Source: Curtobacterium poinsettiae (GTDB lineage: Bacteria > Actinomycetota > Actinomycetes > Actinomycetales > Microbacteriaceae). Taken from it: a stretch of 64,000 nt of DNA. Numbering within the stretch: position 1 is the stretch's first letter; the number at the start of each line of letters is the position of its first letter. The position numbers and the translations under genes are program-made. Below are positions 44,034 to 54,392 of the stretch, piece by piece. Where the stretch lies: assembly GCF_025677645.1 (NCBI RefSeq), contig NZ_CP106879.1:1612001-1676000 (forward strand), given 5' to 3'. Below the pieces are notes generated by a model that was given only the letters and a program-made list of their open reading frames with translations, had not been told where the DNA came from and searched no databases.

Positions 44034-45692
44034 TCAGCCCACGAGGTCGGCGGCGGGGCCCGCCGCCAGCCGCTCCGCGGCGTGCAGCAGCCGCGCCGTC
44101 ACCGGGTGCGCCGGGCGCGCGAAGACCTCGGCGGCCGGGCCCTGCTCGACGACCGCGCCGCGGTGCACCACGAGGACGTCGTCCGCCATCCGCCGGACCG
44201 CTCGCAGGTCGTGCGACACGAACACCATCGCCACCCCGGTCTCGTCGCGGAGCCGTTCGAGCAGCCGCAGCACGGCGTCCTGCACCGTCGCGTCGAGGGC
44301 GGTCACCGGTTCGTCGAGCACGATCACCTCGGGCTCGGTCGCCAGCGCGCGGGCGATCGCGAGCCGCTGCCGTTGCCCACCGGACAGGGTGCGGGGGGAG
44401 CGGGACCGCAGCACGGGGTCGAGGTCGACCTGCCGCAGTGCCGCGTCGACCCGTTCGCCGAGCGCACCGCGCGCCCGCCGTTCCTCACCGCGTGAGAACG
44501 CGTCGGCGAGGACCCGCTCCACGTTCCACCGTTCATCGAACGTCGCCCCGGGGTCCTGCACGACGGCCGCGACCCGGTGCCGTCGGGGGCGTCGCTCGCG
44601 CTCGGGCAGCGGGACCCAGGGTTCGTCGTCGAGCGTGACCGTGCCGGCGTCGGGTGTCTCGAGCCCGAGGAGCATCCGTGCGAGCGTCGTCTTGCCCGAG
44701 CCCGAGGCACCGATCACCCCGAGCACCCGGCCGCGCTCGAGCGCGAACGACACGTCGTCGACCGCGAGCACCCCGCCGTACCCCCGCGAGAGGCCCTGCG
44801 CCGAGAGCACGTCCCTCGCACCGTGCGAGGTCGGCTCCGAACCGTGCGAGGTTCCGGATGCCGTGCGAGCCTCGACGCCTCGCACGGCATCCGGAACCTC
44901 GCACCGAACCACAGCGGGCGCCGCCGCAGCACCGGCCGCACGCACCAGCGCCCGGGTCGCGGGGTGCACGGGCGCCGCGAAGACCTCGGCGACCGCACCC
45001 TGCTCGACGATCCGGCCCTCGTGCACGACGGCGACCCGGTCGGCCCACCCTGCGACGAGCCCCAGGTCGTGCGTGATGACGAGCAGCCCGGCGCCCCGCG
45101 TCTGCGCCGCTCGCAGCTGTTCCATCACGGTGACCGCGACCCCGGCGTCGAGCGCCGTCGTCGGTTCGTCGGCGACGAGCAGCGCGGGGGACCCGACGGT
45201 GGCCGCGGCGATGAGGGCCCGCTGTCGCATCCCGCCCGACAGGGTCCCGGCGAGCCGGCCGTCGGTCGCGATGTCCGGGTCGAGGCCCACCGCGGCCAGG
45301 GCATCGCGCACGGCGTCCACGCGCTCGGCCGCACGCATCTCGGTGTGCAGGCGGAGGCTGTCGGCGACCTCGCGCCCGACGGGGCGCAGCGGGTCCAACG
45401 CGCCCAGGGCCTCCTGGCCGACGTAGCCGACCCGCGAGCCCCGCAGCCGTCGCCACCGCCGGTCCGTGTACCCACCGACGTCGACGCCGTCGACCGAGAA
45501 CACGTCGGCGTGCACGGCGGCGCCGGGCGCGGACAGGCCGAGCACGGCGCGGGCGGTGACGGTCTTGCCGGAGCCGGACGCCCCCACCAGGGCGACGCAC
45601 TCGCCGGCGTCGACGCGCAGGTCGACACCGTGCACGATCGGGGTGCCGCCGATGGTGACGGTGAGCCCGCGGACGTCGAGGACGCCGCTCAC
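44034..45692 (-). CDS. Fused double ATPase of second peptide/nickel-type ABC transporter
   Basis: 552 residues with two ABC ATPase domains. Domain 1: Walker A GASGSGKT, signature LSGGMRQRA, Walker B LLVADEPTT. Domain 2: GASGSGKT, LSGGQRQRL, VIVLDEPVT. The linker between them (about residues 255-295) is encoded by a 26-bp perfect inverted repeat of the dispersed family at 44844-44904 and reads CEVPDAVRGVEART then ASGTSHGSEPTSHG, low-complexity and unlike other linkers. Start is the GTG at 45692, overlapping the permease stop by 4 nt (GTGA). Last gene of a four-gene import operon. Confidence 0.9.
   Translation of the reverse strand: MSGVLDVRGLTVTIGGTPIVHGVDLRVDAGECVALVGASGSGKTVTARAVLGLSAPGAAVHADVFSVDGVDVGGYTDRRWRRLRGSRVGYVGQEALGALDPLRPVGREVADSLRLHTEMRAAERVDAVRDALAAVGLDPDIATDGRLAGTLSGGMRQRALIAAATVGSPALLVADEPTTALDAGVAVTVMEQLRAAQTRGAGLLVITHDLGLVAGWADRVAVVHEGRIVEQGAVAEVFAAPVHPATRALVRAAGAAAAPAVVRCEVPDAVRGVEARTASGTSHGSEPTSHGARDVLSAQGLSRGYGGVLAVDDVSFALERGRVLGVIGASGSGKTTLARMLLGLETPDAGTVTLDDEPWVPLPERERRPRRHRVAAVVQDPGATFDERWNVERVLADAFSRGEERRARGALGERVDAALRQVDLDPVLRSRSPRTLSGGQRQRLAIARALATEPEVIVLDEPVTALDATVQDAVLRLLERLRDETGVAMVFVSHDLRAVRRMADDVLVVHRGAVVEQGPAAEVFARPAHPVTARLLHAAERLAAGPAADLVG
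44814..44908. repeat. Dispersed palindromic repeat, copy C, inside an ATPase gene
   Basis: Perfect 26-bp inverted repeat (44844-44869 with 44879-44904) with a 9-nt loop, both arms carrying CGGAACCTCGCAC or its complement, plus two further half-sites upstream (44819-44829). It lies in frame within the linker of the double ATPase. Confidence 0.9.
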
Positions 45693-46588
45693 CGCGCGGC
45701 CCCGGTCCGTCGGATCGCTCGGCCGAGCACGGTGACGGCGGTAGCGAGCACAACGATCGCGAGCCCGGGGAAGGTGCTCATCCACGGTGCGGTCTGCAGG
45801 TAGGTGCGGCCGTCGGCGAGCATCGCGCCCCACTCCGGTGCGGGCGGGGGCGTGCCGACGCCGAGGTAGCTCAGCGCCGAGGCCCACACGACCGCCTGCC
45901 CGACCCCGAGCGTGGCGACGGCGACGACGGGCCAGAGCGCCGTCGGCAGCACGTGCCGGACCACGGTGCGGACGGGTGAGCGGCCGAGCAGCACCGCCGT
46001 CTCGACCACCTGCGAGCTCCGGGCGGCCCGGACCAGGCCGCGCACGATCCGGGCGTACCCGGGAGCTGTCGCGAACCCGACCGCGAGCACCGCCGGCACC
46101 GGACCCGGGCCGGTCACGGCGATGACGACCAGGGCGACGAGCAGCAGCGGCAGGGCGAACGCGACCTCGGTGACGCGGCCGATGACGGCGTCGAGCAGGC
46201 GTCCGAGCCGCCCGGCCCCGGCTCCGAGCCCGGCGACGACGCCGAGCAGGACGCCCACGCCGCCGCCGATCAGGGTCGCGGCGACGCCGACGACGAGCGA
46301 TGCGCGGGTGCCCGCGACCACCCGTGCCAGGACGTCGCGGCCGGACTCGTCGGTGCCGAACGGGTGCGCGCCGCTCGGTGCGGCCAGGGCATCCGCGGGG
46401 TGCACCGCGAGCGGGTCACCGCCGCCGAGCAGGGCGGGCCAGGCCGCCGCCACGACGGCGACCAGGACGACCACCCCCGCGGAAATGCCGCCGGCGCCGA
46501 GCGTCCCCCCACGGACGCGCTCGGTGCCGGCGGCGGTCTGGTGGCCGGGTGCTCCGGTCTGGAGGCCCGGGTCGGCGATCCCGCTCAC
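45689..46588 (-). CDS. ABC transporter permease (DppC type)
   Basis: 299 residues. A hydrophilic N-terminus (about 1-30) leads into five or six helices; family motifs are HPFGTDESGRDVLARVVAGTR and the EAA loop ETAVLLGRSPVRTVVRHVLP, ending with YLGVGTPPPAPEWGAMLADGRTY. The GTG at 46588 is fixed by the 4-nt overlap with the upstream permease stop; the longer frame runs inside that gene. Confidence 0.9.
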   Translation of the reverse strand: MSGIADPGLQTGAPGHQTAAGTERVRGGTLGAGGISAGVVVLVAVVAAAWPALLGGGDPLAVHPADALAAPSGAHPFGTDESGRDVLARVVAGTRASLVVGVAATLIGGGVGVLLGVVAGLGAGAGRLGRLLDAVIGRVTEVAFALPLLLVALVVIAVTGPGPVPAVLAVGFATAPGYARIVRGLVRAARSSQVVETAVLLGRSPVRTVVRHVLPTALWPVVAVATLGVGQAVVWASALSYLGVGTPPPAPEWGAMLADGRTYLQTAPWMSTFPGLAIVVLATAVTVLGRAIRRTGAAR

Positions 46589-47580
46589 CGCGCGCCCGCC
46601 GGACGGCTGGTTCCACGGCGTCGTGCACCGCCAGGGCGGGAGGTCGCGTTCCGGGCGGTGCTGCGCGGGTCGACGACCCGCTCGACGAGGTCGGCCACGG
46701 CCAGCACGACGACGTACGCGGCCCCCGACACCATCGCGATGCCGGCGACGAGCGGCATGTCCCGTTGGGTGACGGCGGTCACCAGGGCGCGGCCGATGCC
46801 GGGCAGGGCGAACACGGACTCGACGACCACGGCCCCGGAGACGAGCGACCCGAAGGCCCACGCGGACAGCGCGATCCCGGGCAGGGCGGCGTGCCGGAGC
46901 AGGTGCCGTCCGAACAGTCCGAGGCGGGTCTCGCCCCGGCCCCGGGCGGCGAGGGCGAAGGCGGAGCGCTGCGCGTCGACCACGCCGTCGCGCACGGTCT
47001 CAGCCAGGTATCCGGCGACCGGTACGGCCACGGTCAGCACCGGCAGCACCCAGCCGCGCGCGGTGCCGTCACTGACCGCCGGCACCCACCCCAGGGACGT
47101 GGCGAACACGACGATGAGCACGCTGCCGAGCCAGAAGTGCGGCATCACGCTCGCGGTGACGCTCAGTGCGCCGGTGAGCCCGGCGGCGATCCGGCCGCGC
47201 TGCGTCGAGGCCCACGCGGCGATGATCGCCAGCACCCAGGCGACGACGAGGCCGGCGACCGCGAGCGTCAGGGTGACGGGAAGCTGCTGGGCGAGGAGCG
47301 TCGCGACCGGGGTGCGGAACGCGTACGAGTCGCCGAGCTGCCCGGTCGCCAGGCGTCCGAGGAACACCGCGTACTGCACCAGGACGGGCTGGTCGAGGCC
47401 GTACTCGTGCCGCACCTGGGCGACGGCCTCGGCCGAGGCCTGCGACCCCGGTCCGCCGAGGATCGCGAGCGCCGGGTCACCGGGGATGAGCCGGATCGCG
47501 ACGAAGACGATCGTCGCGACGGCCCAGAGCACGCCGATCCCTCCGGCGAGCCGCCGGACGGCCCACCAGACCCACCGCAT
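46585..47580 (-). CDS. ABC transporter permease (DppB type)
   Basis: 331 residues; the first helix is followed by IRLIPGDPALAILGG, the family signature, and the EAA loop region is AFALAARGRGETRLGLFGRHLL. An Arg/Pro-rich C-terminal tail follows the last helix. The ATG at 47580 lies 5 nt after the binding-protein stop, in an operon. Confidence 0.9.
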   Translation of the reverse strand: MRWVWWAVRRLAGGIGVLWAVATIVFVAIRLIPGDPALAILGGPGSQASAEAVAQVRHEYGLDQPVLVQYAVFLGRLATGQLGDSYAFRTPVATLLAQQLPVTLTLAVAGLVVAWVLAIIAAWASTQRGRIAAGLTGALSVTASVMPHFWLGSVLIVVFATSLGWVPAVSDGTARGWVLPVLTVAVPVAGYLAETVRDGVVDAQRSAFALAARGRGETRLGLFGRHLLRHAALPGIALSAWAFGSLVSGAVVVESVFALPGIGRALVTAVTQRDMPLVAGIAMVSGAAYVVVLAVADLVERVVDPRSTARNATSRPGGARRRGTSRPAGAR

Positions 47581-47585
47581 CCGGG

Positions 47586-49205
47586 TCAGCGGTCGATCCA
47601 GGCGGTGCCGAACCAGGGCGTCGAGACCGGGGTCGTCCGGATGCCGTGCACGGCTGAGCGCACCAGGAAGTGGTTCTGCTGGTCGTACAGGGGGAGCACG
47701 GTGTCGCTCGCCAGGATCGCTTTCTGCGCCTGCTCGTACAGGTCGGCGCGCTCGTCGGCGTCCGAGGTGCGGGCGGCCTGTTCGAGCAGCCGGTCGACGG
47801 CGGGGTCGTCGAGCTGGGCCAGGTTCGCGAAGTAGCCGGACGGTGCCGGTTCGATGCTCGCGCTGTCGTACAGGATGCGCAGGACGTCGGGGCCCACCTT
47901 CGTGTACGGGGCGCTCACGACGTCGTACTCGTTCGCGGCCAGTGCGGCGTACCAGCTGGAGAGGTCGAGTTCGTCGAGCACCACCTTGAACCCGACGGCC
48001 TTCTCGGACGCCTGGATCTGCTGGAACAGGCTGCGCTCGGCCGGCACCGACTGGTTCGTCGAGACGGGGAAGGTCACGGTGAGCTGCTTGCCGTCCTTCT
48101 CGCGGATGCCGTCGGACCCGACCTTCCACCCGGCGTCGTCCAGGAGCTGCTTCGCCTTGGTGGGGGAGTAGGTGAACCGGCTCTTCTCGGAGTACGCGAG
48201 CGGCTCGGCGCTCGACAGCACCGAGTACGAGCGCTCCGCGGTACCCAGGAAGAGCGACTGCAGGCCGGGGTCGATCTCGGCACCGGCGATGAAGGCCTGG
48301 CGCACCGCCTCGTCGCGGAACACCCCGTGGCCGGAGTTCAGCTCGAGCCGGTTCGAGGCGCCGGGGCGCGGCGCGTCGAGGTCGCGGATCGCGCCCTTCG
48401 CCGACGCGGCCTCGAGCTGGTCGGGCTGGGCGTTGTCGATCACGTCGACCTGGCCGGACTGCAGCGCGGCGTAGCGCGAGGTCGAGTCCGGCAGGAACCG
48501 CCACGTGATGCCGGACAGGCGCGGCTTCGTCTTCCCCCAGTACCCGGTGTTCTTCGTCAGCGTGACGCGGTCGCCGTGCTTCCAGCCGGTGACCTCGAAG
48601 GGGCCGGTGCCGACGGGGGACTCGCAGTTCGTCGCCTGCTCGCGCTCGAGCGCCTTCGGGGACTCCATGCCCACCCAGGGCTGCGAGAAGGACTCGAGCA
48701 GCGCGCTGTCCGGCCGACTCAGTGTCAGCGTGACGGTGTGCTCGTCGGTGGCGGTCGCCTTCGTGATGGACTGCAGCGCCAGGTAGCCGGTGCTCGAAGC
48801 GGTGGCCGGGTCCTGCACGTGCTCGATGTTCGCCACGACCGCGGCTGCGTCGAACGGGGTGCCGTCGGTGAAGGAGACGTCGTCACGCAGGGTGAACGTC
48901 AGGGTCTTCCCGTCGTCGCTCGTGGTCCACTTCGTCGCGAGTTCCGGCGCGGGCTTGCCGTCCTCGAGGCCGACGAGCTCCTCGATGTACTGCGTCGCCA
49001 GGAGCGCCTGCGGGTAGTTGCCGCCGACGTGCGGGTCGAGGCAGGTCGGTTCGGCGTCGCCGGAGGCGTAGGTGAGCGTGCCGCCCGCGACCGGGGTGCT
49101 GCTCCCGGTGCTCGTGCCCGGTCCGCTGCAGGCCGCCAGGACGAGCAGGACCGCCGAGGCGCCCGCGGCTGCGGCGAGGGTTTTCTGTACTGAGTCCAAG
49201 ATCAT
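47586..49205 (-). CDS. ABC transporter substrate-binding lipoprotein (family 5)
   Basis: 539 residues with a lipoprotein signal (lipobox LAAC near residue 26). The mature part begins with Thr/Ser/Gly and contains YASGDAEPTCLDPHVGGNYPQ, WTTSDDGKTLTFTLRDDVSF and SPVGTGPFEV, all typical of peptide- or nickel-binding family 5 proteins; the ligand cannot be assigned. TAGACT on the minus strand (49220-49215) lies 9 nt before the ATG, so the leader is only a few bases. It shares this 32-nt region with the divergent TetR gene. Confidence 0.9.
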   Translation of the reverse strand: MILDSVQKTLAAAAGASAVLLVLAACSGPGTSTGSSTPVAGGTLTYASGDAEPTCLDPHVGGNYPQALLATQYIEELVGLEDGKPAPELATKWTTSDDGKTLTFTLRDDVSFTDGTPFDAAAVVANIEHVQDPATASSTGYLALQSITKATATDEHTVTLTLSRPDSALLESFSQPWVGMESPKALEREQATNCESPVGTGPFEVTGWKHGDRVTLTKNTGYWGKTKPRLSGITWRFLPDSTSRYAALQSGQVDVIDNAQPDQLEAASAKGAIRDLDAPRPGASNRLELNSGHGVFRDEAVRQAFIAGAEIDPGLQSLFLGTAERSYSVLSSAEPLAYSEKSRFTYSPTKAKQLLDDAGWKVGSDGIREKDGKQLTVTFPVSTNQSVPAERSLFQQIQASEKAVGFKVVLDELDLSSWYAALAANEYDVVSAPYTKVGPDVLRILYDSASIEPAPSGYFANLAQLDDPAVDRLLEQAARTSDADERADLYEQAQKAILASDTVLPLYDQQNHFLVRSAVHGIRTTPVSTPWFGTAWIDR

Positions 49206-49237
49206 GGCGGAACGAGTCTAGCGGTTAACTGGGGCCC

Positions 49238-49837
49238 ATGGACGAACCGATCCGCCGCGGTGGCAGACCCCGACGCTCGAGCGCCGAGGTGCTCGCGGAC
49301 GCCGCCGCCGAGCTCTTCCTCGAGCAGGGGTACGGACGCACCACGGTCGACCAGATCGCTGCCCGCGCCGGGGTCAGCCGCGCGACGTTCTTCAACTACT
49401 TCCCGGCGAAGGCCGACGTGATGTGGCTCGAACTCGACGCCGCCGTCGCCGGGCTGCCCGGGTACCTCGCCGCGTCGACCGAGCCGAGCGCAGTCCGGGC
49501 GGTCGAGCAGGCGCTCCTCGCCGCCGCTCGTGCGCACGACCCCGAGCGGGTGCCGTGGGCCGTCGCGCAGGCCGAGGTGATGGGCATCGGGCCCGAGCTG
49601 GTGGCGGGCGTCGCGGTCCGGGTGACGGCGCAGCACGAGGCCGTCGCCGCCTTCGTCGCGGGCCGCACGGGGGAGCAGCCGCGCGCGCTCTGGCCGCAGA
49701 CGGTGTCCGGCGCGATGCTCGGTGCCGCCGCCGCGGCGTTCGGGGTGTGGGTCACCGACGGCGTCGGCCGGCGTGCGCTCGTCGAGTACGTCGCGGCGGC
49801 GCTCACCCCGGTGGTCGCGGGCCTCGACGCCCGCTGA
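49238..49837 (+). CDS. TetR-family regulator
   Basis: 199 residues; the helix-turn-helix (about 10-58) has ADAAAELFLEQGYGRTTVDQIAARAGVSRATFFNYFPAKADV, and a helical C-terminal domain binds an unknown ligand. TTAACT at 49225-49230 ends 7 nt before the ATG, suggesting a leaderless transcript. The short divergent promoter region includes GGTTAAC, so binding there would affect both the regulator and the ABC operon. Confidence 0.88.
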   Translation: MDEPIRRGGRPRRSSAEVLADAAAELFLEQGYGRTTVDQIAARAGVSRATFFNYFPAKADVMWLELDAAVAGLPGYLAASTEPSAVRAVEQALLAAARAHDPERVPWAVAQAEVMGIGPELVAGVAVRVTAQHEAVAAFVAGRTGEQPRALWPQTVSGAMLGAAAAAFGVWVTDGVGRRALVEYVAAALTPVVAGLDAR

Positions 49838-49838
49838 C

Positions 49839-49894
49839 GCTCACGCGGTGCGCGGGATCCCCGCACGCTCACTCCGTGCGCAGGGTCCCTGCAC
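49839..49894. repeat. Two 28-bp tandem hairpin-forming repeats
   Basis: 49839-49866 and 49867-49894 are 23/28 identical; each can fold back (GTGCGcGGGATCCCcGCAC type). They lie at the convergent end of the TetR and CDF genes and the second copy encodes the last residues of the CDF protein. Probable bidirectional terminator. Confidence 0.7.
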
Positions 49895-50891
49895 CGCCGG
49901 ACGCCACGTCCTCCACGGTGCCGTCCCGGACGACCTCGGGCACGTCGCCGTCGGTCGGCACCAGCGACTCGTCGCCCGGGTAGCTCAGGGTGAGGACGGC
50001 CTCCTCGATGTACGGGCTGTCCTCGAGCGACTTCTCCACGTCACGCAACCGCACCGCCACGTGCTCCTCGGTCTCGTTGCCGGTCAGGTCGACGGCAGCG
50101 ACCAGGTACACCCGCGACGGCCCCACGAACTCCAGGTGCAGGTAGGTGACCCGCTCGACCTGCGACCGGCCGAGCAGCTCGACGAGCACCGCGTTCTCGA
50201 GCTCGGGGGACGTGCTCTCGCCGAGCAGGAACCGGCGGTTGCGGTCGATCAGGACGATCGCGACGACCCCGAGCAGCACGCCGATCGCGATGGACCCGAG
50301 CGCGTCGAACACCGCCAACCCGGTGACCTGGTGCAGGAACACCCCGAGGAACGCCACGACCAGGCCGATCAGCGCCGCCGCGTCCTCGGCGAACACCGCA
50401 CGGAGCGTCGGGTTCGACGACTGCAGCACGTGCCGCAGCACCGGGACCTTGCGCTTCGTCGCGGCACCGTGCGCCTGCCGGTAGGCCTGCAGGAAGCTCG
50501 TGCCCTCGAGCAGGAACGCGACCCCGAGCACGACGTAGTTGAGCACGACGTCCTCGGCCGGCCCGGTGTCCCCGAACTCCGAGATGCCGTGGGAGATCGA
50601 GACGATCGCTCCGGCCGTGAACAGGCCGAACGCGGCGAACATCGACCAGATGTAGGTCTCGCGCCCGTACCCGAGCGGGTGCGCGGTGTCCCGCTCCTTG
50701 CCGCCCCGTCGTTCGGCGACGAGCAGGAACACCTCGTTGCCGGTGTCCGCCCAGGAGTGCGCCGCCTCGGCCACCATCGAGGCGGACCCCGAGACGAGCG
50801 AGGCGATCGTCTTCGCGATCGCGACGAGCAGGTTCGCCCCGAACGCGATCAGGACGGTGACGAGTGACTCGGGGCGTTCTTCTGCGGGCAT
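49869..50891 (-). CDS. Cation diffusion facilitator (ZNT9-like)
   Basis: 340 residues with six predicted helices and a C-terminal cytoplasmic domain. Helix 2 has the metal motif HSWADTGNE (HxxxD type), whereas the equivalent region of helix 5 reads AEDAAALIG, with Glu/Asp in place of the usual His. This is the ZNT9-like subgroup, for which metal specificity is uncertain. A GTG one codon upstream (50894) could also be used. Divergent from the ileS leader. Confidence 0.87.
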   Translation of the reverse strand: MPAEERPESLVTVLIAFGANLLVAIAKTIASLVSGSASMVAEAAHSWADTGNEVFLLVAERRGGKERDTAHPLGYGRETYIWSMFAAFGLFTAGAIVSISHGISEFGDTGPAEDVVLNYVVLGVAFLLEGTSFLQAYRQAHGAATKRKVPVLRHVLQSSNPTLRAVFAEDAAALIGLVVAFLGVFLHQVTGLAVFDALGSIAIGVLLGVVAIVLIDRNRRFLLGESTSPELENAVLVELLGRSQVERVTYLHLEFVGPSRVYLVAAVDLTGNETEEHVAVRLRDVEKSLEDSPYIEEAVLTLSYPGDESLVPTDGDVPEVVRDGTVEDVASGGAGTLRTE

Positions 50892-50926
50892 CACTCAAGC
50901 ATGCTCCCGTCCGGTAAAGTCGTGTT

Positions 50927-51134
50927 CCAAGAGCATCGATCCGGCCATCACCGGGGAGCTTCCGGAAGAACGCGGAGCGCACCAGCGCCTCCGTCAGTAG
51001 AACCGGGCGGGTTCGGGACCGTCACCACCCCGACACAGAGTGGTCGCACAGCGCACGTTGGGCGGCAAACGAGGTGGTACCGCGGAACCTGCTTTCGTCC
51101 TCGTGGAGATCGAGCGAACCCACAAGGAGTCCCG
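50927..51134 (+). promoter_or_regulatory. Translational T-box riboswitch for ileS
   Basis: Leader of about 208 nt. The short stem I has CCGG arms (50941-50944 and 50951-50954) around a loop holding the isoleucine specifier ATC at 50947-50949. The T-box AGGTGGTACCGCGG (51072-51085) would pair with the tRNA acceptor end, with CGAGG/CCTCG (51070-51074 and 51098-51102) helping to form the antisequestrator. No terminator or T-run precedes the start, so control is probably at translation, freeing the AAGGAG site at 51124-51129 when uncharged tRNA-Ile binds. TAAAGT at 50915-50920 is the likely -10. Confidence 0.9.
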
Positions 51135-54100
51135 GTGCCGTACCCGTTGAACGCCGATGCCGATGGCGTCGTCCCCTCGCCGAGCTTCCCCGCCGTCGAG
51201 CGGGGCATCCTCGCCTTCTGGAAGCGCGACGACACGTTCCAGGCGTCGATCGACGCGCGGCAGGGCTGCCCGGAGTGGACCTTCTACGACGGTCCGCCCT
51301 TCGCCAACGGCCTGCCGCACTACGGGCACCTGCTGACCGGGTACGCCAAGGACGTCTTCCCGCGCTACCAGACCATGCGCGGCAAGCAGGTGCACCGCCG
51401 CTTCGGCTGGGACACCCACGGCCTGCCCGCCGAGCTCGAGGCGATGCGCCAGCTCGGCATCACCGAGAAGCACGAGATCGACGCCATGGGCATCGACGTC
51501 TTCAACGCCGCTGCGAAGAAGTCCGTGCTGCAGTACACCGACGAGTGGCAGGAGTACGTCACCCGTCAGGCGCGCTGGGTCGACTTCGAGGACGACTACA
51601 AGACCCTCGACGTCACCTTCATGGAGAGTGTGCTCTGGGCGTGGAAGCAGCTCTGGGACAAGGGCCTGGCGTACGAGGGCTTCCGGGTCCTGCCGTACTG
51701 CTGGAACGACCAGACGCCGCTGTCCAACCACGAGCTCCGCATGGACGACGACGTCTACAAGATGCGCCAGGACCAGTCGGTCACCGTCTCGTTCCCGCTG
51801 CACGGCGACCGCGCTTCCGCGCTCGACCTGACCGGTGTGCGTGCGCTCGCCTGGACGACGACCCCCTGGACCCTCCCGACGAACGCCGCCCTCGCGGTCG
51901 GCCCGGACATCGCGTACGCGGTCGTCCCGGCAGGGCCTGGAGGCGCGGCCGACGGTGGCGAAGCGGGTTCCGCCTCGTACCTCCTCGCGTCCGACACCGT
52001 GGCCGCGCACGCGAAGGAGCTCGGCTACGCCTCGGGTGACGAGGCGCTCGCCGCCGTCGCGCGCACGCTCACGGGCGCCGAGCTCGACGGCGTCGAGTAC
52101 GAGCGCCTGTTCGACTTCCTGGCCGACCAGGAAGGCTACGAGAACGCGTGGCGCGTCCTGGTCGCCGAGTACGTCGAGACCGGTGAGGGCACCGGCGTCG
52201 TGCACCAGGCTCCGGCCTACGGTGCCGACGACCAGGAGGTCTGCGCCGCAGCCGGCATCCCCGTCGTGCTGTCCCTCGACGAGGGTGGCGTCTTCACGTC
52301 GCAGTTCGGCGAGGTCGCCGGCATGCTCTGGTCGGACGCGAACAAGCCGCTGACCAAGGCCGTCCGCGACGCCGGGCGGCTGCTCCGCCAGGCGTCCTAC
52401 GAGCACAGCTACCCGCACTGCTGGCGGTGCCGGAAGCCCCTCATCTACAAGGCCGTGTCGTCGTGGTTCGTCCGGGTCACCGAGCTCCGCGACCGCATGG
52501 GCCAGCTCAACCAGGACATCAACTGGGTGCCGGACAACGTCAAGGACGGCCAGTTCGGCAAGTGGGTCGGCAACGCCATCGACTGGTCGGTCTCGCGCAA
52601 CCGCTACTTCGGCACGCCGATCCCGGTGTGGCAGTCCGACGACCCCGAGTACCCGCGCACCGACGTGTACGGCTCGCTCGCCGACATCGAGCGCGACTTC
52701 GGTCGCCTGCCGGTGAACGCCGAGGGCGAAGTGGACCTGCACCGGCCGTTCATCGACGACCTGACGCGGCCGAACCCCGACGATCCCACGGGCGGGTCGA
52801 CGATGCGCCGGATCACCGACGTGTTCGACGTGTGGTTCGACTCCGGCTCGATGCCCTACGCCCAGGTGCACTACCCGTTCGAGAACGCTGCGTGGTTCGA
52901 GTCGCACAGCCCGGCCGACTTCATCGTCGAGTACATCGGGCAGACACGCGGCTGGTTCTACGTCATGCACGTGCTCTCCACCGCGCTGTTCGACCGGCCG
53001 GCGTTCCAGAACGTCATCAGCCACGGCATCGTCCTCGGCTCGGACGGCCAGAAGATGTCGAAGTCGCTCCGGAACTACCCGGACGTCTCCGAGGTCTTCG
53101 ACCGCGACGGTGCCGACGCCATGCGCTGGTTCCTGATGTCCTCGTCGGTGATCCGCGGCGGCAACCTCGTCGTCACCGAAGAGGGCATCCGCCAGGGCGT
53201 CCGCGAGTTCATGCTGCCGCTGTGGTCGACGTACTACTTCTTCACCCTGTACGCGAACGCCTCGGGTCCCGACGGGTACCGGGCCCAGCGCCGGACCGAC
53301 TCGACCGACGTGCTCGACCGGTACCTGCTCGCGAAGACCCGGGTCCTCGTCACCGACGTCCGGACGCACCTCGACGCGCTCGACACCCCGCTCGCGGCCC
53401 AGGCCGTCCGCGACTTCGCCGACGTGCTCACGAACTGGTACGTCCGCCGCTCGCGTGACAAGTTCTGGACCGGGGCCGACGCGGACGCCGGAGCCGAGAC
53501 CCGTGCGGCGTTCGACACGCTGTACACCGTGCTCGAGACCCTGACCCGGGTCGCCGCACCGCTCGCGCCGCTCGTCACCGAGGAGATCTGGAAGGGCCTG
53601 ACCGGCGGGCGCAGCGTCCACCTGACGGACTTCCCGGACCCCGACGAGTTCCCCGCCGACGACGCTCTCGTCGACGCGATGGACCGCGTGCGCGACGTCG
53701 CCTCGAAGGGGCTGGCGCTCCGCAAGGCCACCGGCAAGCGCGTCCGCCTGCCCCTCGCCACGCTGACCCTGGTGGTACCGGACCCGGCCGCGGTCGAACC
53801 GTTCGCCGACATCCTGCGCGACGAGCTCAACGTCAAGCGCGTGGTGCTCGAGGCCCAGGCCGAGGAATCGCTGGCGCAGTACGGCATCGAGCGGAAGCTC
53901 ACCGTGAACGCCCGCGTCGCCGGCCCCCGCATCGGCAAGCAGGTGCAGCAGGTGATCCCGGCCGCCAAGAAGGGCGACTGGACCGCGACCGAGTCCGGCG
54001 TGACCGTCGGTGGCGTCGACCTGATCGAGGGCGAGTACTCGCTCGACCTCACCGTGGCCGACGCCTCGGTGGCCGTGGCGTTCCTCGATGAGGGCGGTTT

Positions 54101-54392
54101 CGTGGTCCTCGACACCGTGACCACGCCCGAGCTCGAGGCCGAGGGGCTCGCCCGTGACGTCGTCCGCGCCGTCCAGCAGGCGCGCCGCGACGCCGACCTC
54201 GACGTCAGCGACCGCATCGCCCTGACCCTCCGGGTGGACGACACGGCCGAAGGCGCGGTCCGCGCGCACCAGGAACTCATCGCCGGGGAGACCCTGGCGA
54301 CGAGCGTCGAGATCGTGCCCCTCGGGGCGGACGACACCACCACCGACGTCGGTGACGGTGCGAAGGTATCCGTGGAGGTAGCACGCGCATGA
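51135..54392 (+). CDS. ileS: Isoleucine--tRNA ligase
   Basis: 1085-residue class I synthetase of the long, mupirocin-insensitive-like type common in actinobacteria. HIGH motif as [11 protein letters not shown] (about residues 58-68), editing domain with [24 protein letters not shown], and KMSKS in [10 protein letters not shown] near residue 645. GTG start at 51135 with AAGGAG 5 nt upstream, placed exactly after the T-box. Its stop overlaps folC by 4 nt (ATGA), beginning an ileS-folC-DUF4233 unit. Confidence 0.97.
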   Translation: MPYPLNADADGVVPSPSFPAVERGILAFWKRDDTFQASIDARQGCPEWTFYDGPPFANGLPHYGHLLTGYAKDVFPRYQTMRGKQVHRRFGWDTHGLPAELEAMRQLGITEKHEIDAMGIDVFNAAAKKSVLQYTDEWQEYVTRQARWVDFEDDYKTLDVTFMESVLWAWKQLWDKGLAYEGFRVLPYCWNDQTPLSNHELRMDDDVYKMRQDQSVTVSFPLHGDRASALDLTGVRALAWTTTPWTLPTNAALAVGPDIAYAVVPAGPGGAADGGEAGSASYLLASDTVAAHAKELGYASGDEALAAVARTLTGAELDGVEYERLFDFLADQEGYENAWRVLVAEYVETGEGTGVVHQAPAYGADDQEVCAAAGIPVVLSLDEGGVFTSQFGEVAGMLWSDANKPLTKAVRDAGRLLRQASYEHSYPHCWRCRKPLIYKAVSSWFVRVTELRDRMGQLNQDINWVPDNVKDGQFGKWVGNAIDWSVSRNRYFGTPIPVWQSDDPEYPRTDVYGSLADIERDFGRLPVNAEGEVDLHRPFIDDLTRPNPDDPTGGSTMRRITDVFDVWFDSGSMPYAQVHYPFENAAWFESHSPADFIVEYIGQTRGWFYVMHVLSTALFDRPAFQNVISHGIVLGSDGQKMSKSLRNYPDVSEVFDRDGADAMRWFLMSSSVIRGGNLVVTEEGIRQGVREFMLPLWSTYYFFTLYANASGPDGYRAQRRTDSTDVLDRYLLAKTRVLVTDVRTHLDALDTPLAAQAVRDFADVLTNWYVRRSRDKFWTGADADAGAETRAAFDTLYTVLETLTRVAAPLAPLVTEEIWKGLTGGRSVHLTDFPDPDEFPADDALVDAMDRVRDVASKGLALRKATGKRVRLPLATLTLVVPDPAAVEPFADILRDELNVKRVVLEAQAEESLAQYGIERKLTVNARVAGPRIGKQVQQVIPAAKKGDWTATESGVTVGGVDLIEGEYSLDLTVADASVAVAFLDEGGFVVLDTVTTPELEAEGLARDVVRAVQQARRDADLDVSDRIALTLRVDDTAEGAVRAHQELIAGETLATSVEIVPLGADDTTTDVGDGAKVSVEVARA

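Noticed and set aside
49839..49894. GTGCGC/CCGCAC tandem repeats considered as a fifth copy of the dispersed repeat family
   Set aside because: They lack the CGGAACCTCGCAC core and form small local hairpins; treated as a separate terminator-like repeat.
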